Positions 37,686-48,666 of a stretch of 64,000 bases of DNA are shown here, piece after piece. Every line of letters begins with the position of its first letter. Position 1 is the first letter of the stretch. The notes under the pieces were generated by a model. It searched no databases and was not told where the DNA came from. It was given only the letters and a program-made list of their open reading frames with translations. A program made the translations under genes and the position numbers. The DNA comes from Macrotrachela quadricornifera (Eukaryota; Rotifera; Eurotatoria; Philodinida; Philodinidae): positions 117,654 to 181,653 of the forward strand of contig JAJEKB010000801.1 of NCBI GenBank assembly GCA_022393335.1, given 5' to 3'.

Positions 37686-38167
37686 CGAAGGAGGTATTCG
37701 AAGTGTTCATTCGATTTAAAGCTCATATTTTGCCCGTAAGTAGTTAGGCTCGACTTATGGCAGTTTCACTGAATATTTGGATTCAGACGATATTCATGAC
37801 TGACAACGAGGTGCCTTAGTTGTAAAAATACTCTTAAAATTTCAGGTATAACTAATACTGCAGCATCGAGATATTCAATTTTCAAAACTGGGTGCTTTTC
37901 TGATGTTTTCGCCCATAGATGGTTGTTTTTCACATATTCAATAACTCGATTCTGCAGTATTAGTTAAGCCTGAAATTTTAAGACTATTTTAACAACCATG
38001 GAATCTCTCTGTGGGTCAAAATTCAGGTCTAAATATCGTCTTTCGAATTTAAAACAATTGTTCCGTCTGAAGCCAGATACTCAGTGAAACGGCCATAAGT
38101 CGATTCTAACTATCTATGGGCAAAATATAAGCTCTAAGTCGAGTAAACACTTCGGATGCCTCCCTCG
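37686..38167. repeat. Near-palindromic foldback element C
   Basis: Inverted halves around a centre near 37927. The left outer block (CGAAGGAGGTATTCGAAGTG) matches the inverted right outer block (CGAGGGAGGCATCCGAAGTG as complement). ATATTTTGCCC plus CGACTTATGGC-GTTTCACTGA is shared, and near the centre TAAAATTTCAGG and AACTAATACTGCAG are shared exactly. It starts only about 35 bases after element B, so the two may be parts of one larger structure. No frame or terminal duplication recognised. Confidence 0.75.
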
Positions 38168-39026
38168 CGAGTCTCGAATCGAAAGCATTACGACGTTTAG
38201 GAAATTTTTTTGTAAGCCTTCTCTCGTCTACAATTGGGACAATTGAACGTCATCTCGACATAATAAACTCGTTTTCCAGTTAAGCGGAAAAATCTTGTTA
38301 TATACTAACTATGATATTGATTGTTGAATATAGTAGTAGATGATAAAATATATCTTTACATCATAGAACTAACATAAATTGACTGATGTGTATGCGATTG
38401 GAACAAATGAAGCATAATCATTTTGAGATAGTCTGTTAACAGAACAAAGCAAACTGTCCTTATTTATATTATTTCAAATATTTAGATTATGACATAAAAT
38501 AAACTCTTATTTAAAATATTTTCATTTAGTGTCATTGATATCTCCATCAAATTATGTCCAAGACAAATGAAAATTTTTATAGAGAAAATCAAAAACAGAG
38601 TCTAATTGGTAATTTTAAGAGTTTCAAAAAAATATCACAATATTTTAACAGAAAAATCAATTGATACTATAATTAAAAAGTTTCTATACATCTAAGACAA
38701 CGATTAAGTAGGAAAACAACCTTCACAATGATGCATATAACATTAATAAAAATATTCCTTCGAAAACTACTGTTATATTTTTATTTTTATTCTTATTTTT
38801 ATTTATACAATATTAATTTGACTCTTTCTCATTTATTCATAATAAAATAATTTCTACAGATGTCGTAAACAAGAAATGCAATTGGAAGGTTACATAGGAA
38901 GTAAAGTGAATATATATTGTGTTTTGTTTTTCCTTTTGAAGCAAAAGGTATCTTATTTTTTTCCAAGTTTGACTCATACAAGTTTATTTTTCTTTAAAAA
39001 TTGTATTAATTTATTCAAACATAATA

Positions 39027-42025
39027 ATGAAATTAGAAATTAAAAACTTACATAATGATACTTTTACAGTTGAATGTGATAGCGATATTACAGTAAGTTT
39101 TATTTTTAAATAAATAATATTACTTTGAAGAATCTTTTTATTATTTAAGGTAAGAGTACTTAAAGACAAAATAGTTGAAAAAAAGGATCTAGCAGAAAAA
39201 TATAGTTGGGATCCTGAGTATATTAAATTACTTCATAAAGGAAAAGTTATGGATGATGATGAAACAGTTGAACATTATGATATACAACCTGATCAATTCC
39301 TTGTTCTGGTTAAACAATCACAAGACAGACCTAAACCAAAAGTATAAAAATTTTCTTTAATAAATAAATTATTATTTATATTTGATTATTCTAGCCAAAA
39401 AAGAAACCTAATCAAGACTTTAATAATTTTATGGGGTTTGTTTTTTTTTGTTTATTTTATTATAGAAAAAAATTATTTAAAAATAATATGTTAGTGGTTT
39501 TAATTCTCCACATGGTATGTCACATATGCCAAATTCATTTATGCAACAACCGTTTTCATCAAATTCATTAATGCAACAACCGTTCTCATCAAATTCATTT
39601 ATGCAACAACCATTTTCATCAAATACATTTCCCCAGCAACCATTTTCTTCATCAAATACATTTCCGCAACAATCATTTCCATCAAATACATTTTCACAAC
39701 AACAAAAACATACACCAGTAGTGCCCGATACATCAGACACAACACCAGAATCATTTTCAACAGCTGAAGAACGTGAAGAAGCTCTTCAGAATTTGTTAGT
39801 AATGGGTTTTAATCGTTCAGACTGTGAAAAAGCATTACGTGCTAGTTTCTATAATGTAGAAACTGCTGTGGAATATTTAACATCGGTACGAAGCAAATGA
39901 AAATTCATATATTTTGTTTAAATTATTATATTTTCTTAGGGCAATATTCCTACCATAGATACAACACCTACAGTTTTACCAGGAACTGGATTAGGACAAC
40001 CATCATCAGGCATTTTAAATCCTCCACGAGGTCGATCAAGTCCAACGATTGATCATCAGCCAACCGGACGAGGTTATTAATTTATACTCTTTTTTTCTGA
40101 TGCGAGCATCAATTGAAAAATGATCAGTGTTATATAGGAGTTAGGAAATAGAAAATTCTATTCAGGGAAAATTCATTTGCAAATTTTGAGGAAAGAATTG
40201 AGTATAAAAAAAAATTATTTATTTTCGTGTAATAAGTTTATTTCATTCGATCATTCTCTTCTATTCTAAACAAGAAAAAGTCGTAATATTACATGATTCT
40301 AGAGGATCATTAATCATCTAATAAATTCCTTATCATTTCAAGACATTTAAAAAAAATAGAAGGTTTTCTGAATTGTAAATTTTATTGTAGATTAATGTAT
40401 ATAGTTTGAAAATGATTTGCTATAAAAAATGTGTACATATTTGCTCTTGAAACAGATTCTTTTTTTTCTATCTTTTAATAGAATTTCAAATAACGGATTA
40501 TATAGAATATAAAAGGAAGAATTTTATAGACTAGTATTACTGTTTATTAATTAAAATTATAAATGTTTTTTATTAAAGATGAATATTTCATTTGATTAAA
40601 ACTCAAAAAATATCTATTTCGATTATTTAAAATATTCGATTATGACAAATTTTCATAGTTCATTAACTACTGAACTTTGGATTAGAAAAAGAGAATTAAA
40701 ATTATTATCCATTTCAAAATATAGGAGCAGTGACTACTTTTTGAATAAATTTTTTATAGTTCACGATATAGAGATCGAATCTTTACCGTTAGAAAGAGAA
40801 AGGGCGAAAACATCGATCTGTATGAAGTTAATTAGGTTTAGGAATCTTTTGTATAGTTGTTTGCAGTCAAATATCTTATTTGTCGTCTATTTTCATGAGT
40901 TTTTGTGAGAAGCTAACATCAAATTAGATTAAAATGTAGTCCAAATCGTCCTGTAGCTATGCTTAAATTCTCATATTTTTATGTTAAAACTTAAAAAAAT
41001 ACATAAGAATAAAACGCAAAGATTTGAAAAATTTTAACATACTTAATGAGGATTTAGACTACATTTTGATCTAATTTGATGTTAACTTGTCAGAAAAACT
41101 CATGAAAATGGACGACAAATAATATATTTGATTGCGAACAACTATACAAAAGATTTCTAAATCTAATGAATCTTGTACAGATTGATCCTCGTCTTCCTTT
41201 ATCTACCTTGCTCTTTTGTACGTAAAATCTACGACCTCTATAGCTTGAATTGTTGAAAAATTATTCAAACAATAATCGCTGCTTTTAGATTTTGAAATGC
41301 ATAATATTTCAGCATATCATTATCAACATTATCATTTTTTACATTGAATTTAGATGTAAGTACAAATATTCGACAAATGCGTCAACTACTTCAACAAAAT
41401 CCTGAACAACTTCAATTACTTAAAAACACATTAAAAGATGAACATCCAGAAATTGCTAACGTAAATAACACAATATTTTTTTTCATAATTTTTATTTATT
41501 TATTTTTATAATCAGATGATTGATGAGGATCCACAAGCTTTTCTTAACTTACTTAATCAAGCAGGAAATGCTGATAATGATGATAGTCAAGCGCCAACTG
41601 GTGCTAATAATACTCCTGGTACAGGTGGACAAGGTGGTACAATAACTGTTTCACTTTCATCTCAAGAACAGCAAACAATTAATCGAGTTTGTATTTATTT
41701 TACTTGAATTGGAAAAAACGAAATTGATAAAGGATCGAATCTAAGTTAAAGTGGTCGATGATGATAAACTGTTCACCTTTATCAGAAAAATTTTGACGAT
41801 CTGAACTAAACATGCACTACCATCTGAGACCATTTTTGTATATTAAATAAAGAAAAAAATATTTTTCTTAAAGAAAAAAAAACAAACTAAACAATAATTT
41901 GTTTTTCCTCTTTATTCTAGTTACAAGAAATGGGTTTCGACCGAAATCGTGCTATTGAAGCTTTTCTTACTTGTGATCGAAACGAAGAATTAGCAATTAA
42001 TTATCTCTTAAATAGTTTTGATTAA
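39027..42025 (+). CDS. RAD23: RAD23 homologue (UBL-UBA-XPC binding-UBA ubiquitin receptor)
   Basis: Eight exons (39027-39092, 39150-39341, 39395-39435, 39495-39885, 39940-40072, 41354-41460, 41516-41686, 41921-42025) give 401 aa, the usual RAD23 size. RAD23 shuttles ubiquitinated proteins to the proteasome and stabilises XPC in nucleotide excision repair. Domains in order: N-terminal ubiquitin-like (VRVLKDKIVEKKDLA, IKLLHKGKVMDDDETV), a Gln/Pro/Ser linker with tandem repeats, UBA1 (ALQNLLVMGFNRSDCEKAL, ETAVEYL), the XPC-binding STI1-like domain (IRQMRQLLQQNPEQLQLL, NMIDEDPQAFLNLLNQ), a Gly/Thr linker, and UBA2 (LQEMGFDRNRAIEAFLTCD, LAINYLLNSFD) at the very end. The 1.28-kb intron 40073-41353 holds foldback D. 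It is followed 283 bp downstream on the same strand by COA7. Confidence 0.95.
39541..39693 (+). repeat. 30-nt tandem repeat in the RAD23 linker
   Basis: Five imperfect units, three exactly 30 nt, one 33 and one 30, starting ATGCAACAACC. They encode MQQPFSSNSL/F units that decay to PQQPFSSSNTF and PQQSFPSNTF. The repeat lies between the ubiquitin-like domain and UBA1, where a flexible linker is normal. Confidence 0.9.
40704..41304. repeat. Near-palindromic foldback element D, inside the RAD23 intron
   Basis: Centre near 41004. The left arm block TAACATCAAATTAGAT plus AAAATGTAGTC (about 40914-40941) is inverted at about 41060-41090. TCATGAGTTTTTGTGAGAAG pairs with CTTGTCAGAAAAACTCATGA, and the outer TCCATTTCAAAATATA...GCAG near 40708 pairs near 41278-41300. 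A frame of 88 codons (40642-40908) lies within the left arm and has no recognisable family; the right arm does not preserve it. If transcribed with RAD23 pre-mRNA the intron would form a long hairpin. Confidence 0.75.
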
Positions 42026-42308
42026 AATAAAAATGAATATATAATAAACTGATATTATTATGTTTTAAAACTTTTCTCTTTTTTTATAATGTACAAAAAA
42101 AAATATTCTAATTATCGAATATTTCTTATGCGTTTAGTTAAAAATTATTTCTTACATTCATGTATGCAGTATTCTTTGTATTTTTCTATAAACAGTATCA
42201 CCGGTGTCTGTTTTTCAATAATTAATTTCTGATCTTTATTTTTGATTTTAAAATAAACATCAAAGAAACAAAAAAGAAAATTCATATATACAAATTTCAC
42301 AGATTGAT

Positions 42309-43124
42309 ATGACTTATTTTGCACCAAAATCTGAAGAAGAATATAAAGAATATTTGGATAATTTACTTGTTGAATATCAATTTGCTTGTTTTAGTGAAAA
42401 ACTTGGTGATGGTATGTTTAGTTAATTCTATTATTTATTAATTTGCTTTTTGTTTTTTTCTTTTCTAATTTAAGGTTGTTATCGATTAGCTAATTATCAT
42501 GAAATTATTAAAACTGATCATCCAACAGCTGCTAAAATATATAAAATGTCATGTGATGAAATGAATTATGGACATGGATGTTATCGTTATGGCACATTTG
42601 CATTTCTTGGTCGAGGTAATATAAATGAAATTTATTAAAATAAAAAAAAAAAAACATTGAAATTATTTGTTTAATAAGGTATGGAAAAAGATATTCCACT
42701 TTCAACGAAGTATTTTGAACGTGCATGTGAATTAGGATATTTTAAAGGTTGTCATAATGCTGGTATTGCTTATATGGAAGGTGATGGATGTGAAAAAAAT
42801 GTTAATCGAGCTTTAGATTATTATAAAAAAGCTTGTTTAGGATCCATTGGTGAATCATGTTTAAATCTTTGGTCAGCTTATTTTAATGGACATAAAGGAG
42901 ATGTTGTTAAGGATGGATCAAAAGCACTTGATTATGCATCAAAAGCATGTGATTTAGATATGTTTCAAGGATGTGTTAATGCAGCAATTATGTGTCGACG
43001 TGGTGATGGTGTAGTAAAAGATCTTGAACGTGAAAAATATTTTATACAAAAAGCAAATGATATCAAAAAGAAATTAAGCGAACCCGGTGTTCAATTTGGT
43101 GAAACACATAAAAATTTAGATTAA
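42309..43124 (+). CDS. COA7: COA7, Sel1-repeat cytochrome c oxidase assembly factor
   Basis: Three exons (42309-42411, 42475-42615, 42679-43124) give 229 aa, close to the 231 of the human protein. COA7 acts in the mitochondrial intermembrane space and helps assemble respiratory complex IV. The protein is made of Sel1-like helical repeats with the paired-cysteine pattern of the family: GCYRLANYHEI, MSCDEMNYGHGCYRYGTFAF, RACELGYFKGCHNAGIAYM, KACLGSIGESCLNL and KACDLDMFQGCVNAAIMC. The spacing of about 35 residues between repeats is regular. No cleavable presequence, as expected for a MIA40-type import substrate. An acceptor-like TTTCACAG lies just before the start (seven bases upstream of the ATG). 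Confidence 0.93.
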
Positions 43125-45082
43125 AATTATCATTTTAGTGATTTAGAATCTATTAGGTTTTTTTTTTCAAATAAAAAACAAATTGAATATCGATGGATTA
43201 ATTAGAGAGATTTATATTAAATTGTTTATAAAAATAACAAATTATATTAATAATACCATTATTAGAGTAATTATGTATAATCATATACAGGGAATGGTCT
43301 AGGATAAAATGATTACTTTTTGTTTTTTATTTTAGAGACACTTTCTAGTGTTTCCAAAAGTTGGTTCAGGACTTACTGAATAAAGAGTTTTTTACTTTAT
43401 AAAATCATATACTCTTTGAAATCAATAAGAAATGTGAAGAATTAAGAGGTACAAAATAATATTTGTTTGAAATTTTGACAATTTGCTAAAAGTAGGTGAG
43501 ACTATCGATTGGATAACTTTTAGAAGACTGTAGAATTAGGTGCACAGCGGACATTTTTCTAGATATTAATGTCTAGCAAACTTATATGATATTTTGATGG
43601 CTTTTCATAAAATTACTAAAATAATCTTAGAATAGACTATAAATCTTTGATAGATATCAGTTCTATAGCCTTGTAACAATGTTTTGAGCGGTACTCCAAG
43701 CTTCTTTTGACAAATTGTCAGATATTTGGTTAAAAACTATTTTATACCTCTTGATTCTTCAAATGACTTCTTTGGTTATAGAGTCTTGAATCAACTCTTG
43801 GAATCAATGAAAAGTATTTTAAGAACAAAAGTAACCATTTTTCAAGGACACTATCAATGTATCTTTCAATAACAAAGTGTAACTGGTAAGTTATTAGCCA
43901 AAATGTTTATATTCTATTCATGTATTTGCATATATTTGACAAATACTAAAATTATGGATTACAATCAAAATCTTGTTGCCTTTCTCAAAATGAACTAAGA
44001 AATTTTACACTAATTTTTATTTCTGAATAATAAATAAATCTTTGAATGAACTGAAAAAAGCTGTTTGAATAGCAAAAAAACAAGTTTTTTATTAGTTGTC
44101 ATATATCCTTTTGCAAAGATATGAAGAATTATTAGATTCAACAATTTGATAGTATAAATAGTCCTGTACAATGTGCAATGACAAATTGAGATTTAGCATT
44201 CACCTATATGAAGCGATAGCCATTACGTCAATATCTGTTTTTCGTTTAATCAAAAGCATCGAATTTTTCAAAAATAATAAAGATAAAAAAGTGATAGTTG
44301 ATGTGCCTTATCGAAAGATAAGAATAGAAAAATAAAAATAGCATATATTGTATAGTAGATTTTGCCCTACTAAAAGATATATAAACAAGAGTACAATCTT
44401 GTAGTTTGAGATCTCAATGGATAATATAACTCGAAATATTTTATTTTCAAATAGAATTTTCCAATCTTTCAAAAACTTTCTCATCATTTCAAGACAAAAC
44501 GTCTGGAAATTCATATCGAGATAGTGCATAAAATTCCTATTCTAATCCAACATTTTTCACATATCTTAAATATCTACAAGACAAATACAACTAATTTATG
44601 TAAAAACTGTCCTAATTATTCATTATTTATAATTCTTATTATATTTTTGTACTCTCTAAAATTGTATACATGTTTTTGTAATATATTTATTAATATTTTT
44701 GTATGATTTTAAATAATAGAAATGAGAAGAAGAAGAAAAGAGACAGAACAAACTAATTATAAAGACATAAATGATAAATTTGAAAAGAAGAAGAAAAAAA
44801 AGTATAGTGTGACTTGTGCATGCTCTAAGAAAAAGAAAAATTAAAACGATTGTTTTGTTTCAGTGGTAAAAGAGAAGAAGAAATAAAAGCATGTTTTGTT
44901 TTGCTGCCACTGCTGCGCACATACAAATTCACACAAAGGTGATATGGGTTTAATAGACAAAAAAAAAGAGAAAAGAAGAACATGATAGAAAAAAAAAGAA
45001 AAGATGTTTGTTTGTTGCTGTTGCTGTTGTTAATGTTATTGCCACCATTCAATAATAATAATAATAATATTGATTGAAAATT
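43125..45082. other. Intergenic spacer, convergent COA7 and tropomyosin
   Basis: Both neighbouring genes end here, so no promoter is needed. It contains foldback E (43285-43863). The stretch 44720-45010 is purine-rich (AAGAAG runs), probably the tropomyosin 3' UTR on the minus strand. An (AATAAT)n tract lies near 45051-45067. Short frames at 44308-44706 are not convincing. Confidence 0.5.
43285..43863. repeat. Near-palindromic foldback element E
   Basis: Centre near 43574. On the left AAAATGATTACTTTTTGTT and CCAAAAGTTGGTTCAGGACT pair with inverted right copies that read AAAATGGTTACTTTTGTTC and CCAAGAGTTGATTCAAGACT as complement. GAAGAATTAAGAGGTACAAA pairs with GAAGAATCAAGAGGTATAAA, and TGACAATTTGCTAAAAG with TGACAATTTGTCAAAAG. 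Ends are TACAGGGAATGG on the left and, inverted, TACATTGATAG on the right. That is only loosely Tc1-like, so the true borders are uncertain. Confidence 0.75.
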
Positions 45083-47494
45083 TTAATAGCCCGACAATTC
45101 GTTTAATGTCATGTCGAGTTCTTCGCTTACGCCCTTGTATTTCTCCTTTTCAGCAAGTAATTCGTCTACAAAGAAATATATTATATAATTTAAATTAAAT
45201 TAAATATGATTAATTTACCTTCGAGACGATCGACTTCCTTTTGCAATTTAGCCATTGTACGTTCAGCCAAATCGGCACGTTGTTCAGCCTATAATCATAA
45301 GATAAATATATTTTCAATTTTATTTCAATATAAAATAAAAAAAAAGAAAAACTTACATCTTTAAGACGTGTAGTTAAATCACGAATTTGTTCTTCATAAC
45401 TTTCTTCACGTTGCATGGCCTAAATAAATCATATATAAATATTATAAGTTTTAAAATATAATTTAAAATAGATTTTACCTCTTGTTCTGAAACTTCAAGT
45501 GATTTCATATTGTTACCAACAACTTTAAGTTCTTCTTCGAGTTCAAGAATTTTTCTAAAAAAAAAAGAAAAATTATAAAATATTTTTAATTTTAAATATA
45601 AATATATATCTTACGCTTCAGCGGCTTCAGCACGATCTTCAGCACGTTCTAAATCGACTTCCATAATAGCAATACGACGTGCAACCTGAATTTATAGACA
45701 AGAATGTTTTTTTTTATTTTTCTTAATAAAATATTTAAATAAAAATACCTCATCGTATTTTCGATCAGAATCTTCAGCAATAAGTTGTGCTTCAGCCAAT
45801 TGTTGTTCAAGTGTAGCAATACGTTCATCATCTTGATATGTACGTTGTTCAAGACCTTTGCGACCACTTAAAATTAATAAAAATAAATAAATAAATAAAT
45901 AAAAGAGGTTGTTTTTTGAACAACTTAGTTTATCTTATCTTACCGTTCACTTTCATCAGCTGCATGTGAAGCTTCATCAAGTTTTTGTGTTGTTTGTGTA
46001 AGACGTTCTTCAGCACGTTCAAGATCTTCTTCAACTAATTGTAAACGACGTTGAAGACCAGCTAATTCAGCTTCAGCCTAAAATTAAAAAAAATATATAT
46101 ACATATTGTTTCCTTTTTTCTTTTGTTTTATAAATTAATATCAAAATTATTTTTAATATATTTATATTTTCTTTCGTATTATATTGTTAATAAGAATTGA
46201 AAATTTTTATTTAATGTTTACCTCTTTTAATACATTAATAATATCTGTAACTTCAGTTTGCATAATGGAAATTTTTAGATTGAATGTTATTTGAGATGAA
46301 TATGGAGGTACTTGATATATTTCACAACCGGGTTTTACTGGACGACGAGAAGATTTTACTAATGAAGATGATAAAGAAGCAGAAGAAGAAGAATTAGAAG
46401 AAGAAGATGAAGAACATGAAGAAGAAGAAGATATAGAACAAGTCATTTCATTATCATTTGATGATAATTGAAATGTATCATCATCATTATCATTTAAACA
46501 ATAGTCACGTAAACGTTCATTATCATAAAATTTTTGACGAATTTGTTTAACACGTTCATTATGTAAAATATTTGATATAATATAATTTGATCGTTGTGTT
46601 GATTGTTGATATACTTGAAAACGTGATTTTGATGTTGATGAACGGTTTGTTTTATTTTTATTTGATTTTATTGTTCCTGTTGTTGTTGTTATTGTTGTTT
46701 GTGATGGTAATAATGATGGATGACGATTTTTAAATAAATTATAGAATTCAATTGCATTTATTTGGCCTTTAGCCAATAGTATACTTAGATTATCTTGTGT
46801 CATGATTAGTATTTTTGTTGGAAAAAAAAAATCTTCTTTCTTCTATATGTATTGATGGCCTTTCTTATACATAGATAGATAAATGTATGTATGAATAGAT
46901 ATGCGCATATTATTTCCGAGAAAAGAAAAGGAAAAAGAATAATACTCTCAACAACGATGGTACGTATAAATGAAGAAGGAAGAAAAAAAGAGAAAAGGGA
47001 GAGATGAGAGAGAGCGAGAGAGAGAGAGAAATGGATAGACAAAGATTTACTATGTATGTTTAGAATTGATGATGGATATTGTGAAGCGAATAGAGAAAAA
47101 AAAGAAAAATAAATGAGACTTACATCAGTAGCAGCCTTCTCTTTAGCTTCAAGTTTTGCATTAGCTTCACCTAATTGTTCTTGAGCGGCATCAAGTTCAG
47201 ATTCGATCTGTTGGATTCGTTTTTGTAAACCATTACTTTCTTCTTCAGACTAAAATAGATAAATAAATTAAAATAATGAAAATATTTTTATTAAAATAAA
47301 ATAAAAACTAAAAAAAAAATGGATTTAAATTAAGATTAAGAAAAACTTACTGCTTTAAGTTTTTCTTCAAAATCCTTTTGACGTTGTTCGGCTTGATCAG
47401 CACGATCAACAGCATTTTCTTTTTCAAGCTTCATGGCTTGCATTTTCTTTTTGATGGAATCCATCGTAGCTGTTGTATTTGCATTTGACGACAT
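45083..47494 (-). CDS. TPM: Tropomyosin
   Basis: Nine exons on the minus strand (47494-47351, 47249-47124, 46077-45944, 45866-45749, 45685-45615, 45554-45479, 45419-45357, 45288-45219, 45165-45083) code 294 aa. Starting instead at the internal ATG 47464 gives exactly 284 aa, the canonical muscle-type length with the usual [18 protein letters not shown], so that start is probably the used one. Tropomyosin is a parallel coiled coil lying along F-actin. The whole protein is uninterrupted heptad coiled coil: [74 protein letters not shown] and a C-terminal [18 protein letters not shown]. The 1.05-kb intron between exons 2 and 3 contains an alternative first exon. Single-gene, multi-isoform usage is typical for the family. 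Confidence 0.96.
46222..46803 (-). CDS. TPM: Predicted alternative first exon of tropomyosin (Ser-rich N-terminal extension)
   Basis: An ATG at 46803 opens 194 codons that end at a good donor (GAG then GTAAAC). That donor is in phase with tropomyosin exon 3 ([12 protein letters not shown]). The piece starts [20 protein letters not shown], runs through Ser/Thr/Asn-rich low complexity with a 40-residue poly-Ser tract, and ends [14 protein letters not shown]. Only the last 14 or so residues from MQTEV are similar in size to a short low-molecular-weight exon 1b, so translation may really begin at that Met. The long upstream part resembles no tropomyosin known to me. It could instead be a 5' leader or a separate small gene. 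Confidence 0.5.
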
Positions 47495-47942
47495 TTTTGA
47501 CCGGTTTGGCTTTTTAAAATTTTAATGTAAAATTAAAAACGATTCGTCTATAAACCAGATAATTACACTTCCAACAGATCTTTAAATAAGAAATAAAGAT
47601 ATAAGAAAACAAAACTAAGTAAACGTAAAATAATTCTTCAGTAAAGATAACTGAATAGTAATGATAGAATAAAAAAGAAGAAAGATATTATTCTACTACA
47701 TATAAGGAAACGATTGTGTCCAACACATATACAAACCCTAGAAGAGAAAAACGAAGCGCGGTTCCTTATGCCTACGCTACAGATAATAATAACAACAACA
47801 ACAACAACAAACTCTCTGAAGATGCAGTATACAGACGTTCTCTCTTTCTCTCTCGGGTGCGTTTACATACCGCTTTTGCTGTATGTGGGTGGTAGGATAG
47901 GCAATGATGATGAAGAGGAAAAATTGCGGTTTATTAGTTACG

Positions 47943-47975
<33 letters not shown>

Positions 47976-48666
47976 GGACGCATATGGGTATGTGGAAACA
48001 GATAGATTTAGCCTCTTTTGCTTCTCTCTATATGTTTACTTGTCATCAGTAAAGGAACCATCGACGGCTATATAGTTAGTTGTATGGTACCGTTTTTCTT
48101 CGTCGAGCTATATTTTTTTTCCTTTTTCTCTTTTCTGCTGTATACTGTACAACCGATGGCTGTAATAGGGGCGGAGAGAGTCTAAAAATATTTACGCTTA
48201 AGCACCACAACGACGGCATCGACAACGTGTTGCTTAACGATGCTAACATTTTCTTGTCTTATACTCTGCATTTGTTGGATGAGATCGAAAAAAGCGTATT
48301 GGTACTAGAAAGGATATCATCTAAGAAAGAAAAGAAAGACGAGAAAAAAATTCTATATCCATACTATTATCATTTGCTATTAAGAAGAAAAAGAAGAAGA
48401 GAAAAAAATGGATAGAGTCGTTTTCTTTGCTAATACAACTACTCTTGTCTTCACTATATACGTGTCCACATATTCATATACGGGGAAAAAAACTTTGTTG
48501 TTAAGAATAATATATGACATTATCATCCTAATTGAGAAAAACGCACCAAACTCTTCGATTATAGAACAAGCAAATGTACAAAAAAAAACTCTAATAAACA
48601 TTGTGCAATATAACATACACAAAAATAGAAAGGAAACAAAAAAAAAAGTTCATTTTTGGTTTTTTT
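47495..48666. other. Intergenic spacer between tropomyosin and forkhead gene
   Basis: It should hold the main tropomyosin promoter (minus strand) and the 3' UTR of the forkhead gene. It contains a CAA-type run near 47791-47810 and a (TA)n microsatellite at about 47942-47974. It is less AT-rich than most spacers here. Overlapping open frames on both strands (47714-48779) have low complexity and no motifs, so no gene is claimed. Confidence 0.45.

Larger units (their letters stand above)
36551..39026. other. Intergenic spacer between RSF1-type gene and RAD23, rich in foldbacks
   Basis: This is the shared upstream region of two divergent genes (RSF1-type on minus, RAD23 on plus). It contains two adjacent near-palindromes, B and C, listed separately. 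The short frame at 36807-37022 has no family features. The stretch 38230-39026 is plain AT-rich DNA that should hold the RAD23 promoter. Confidence 0.5.
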
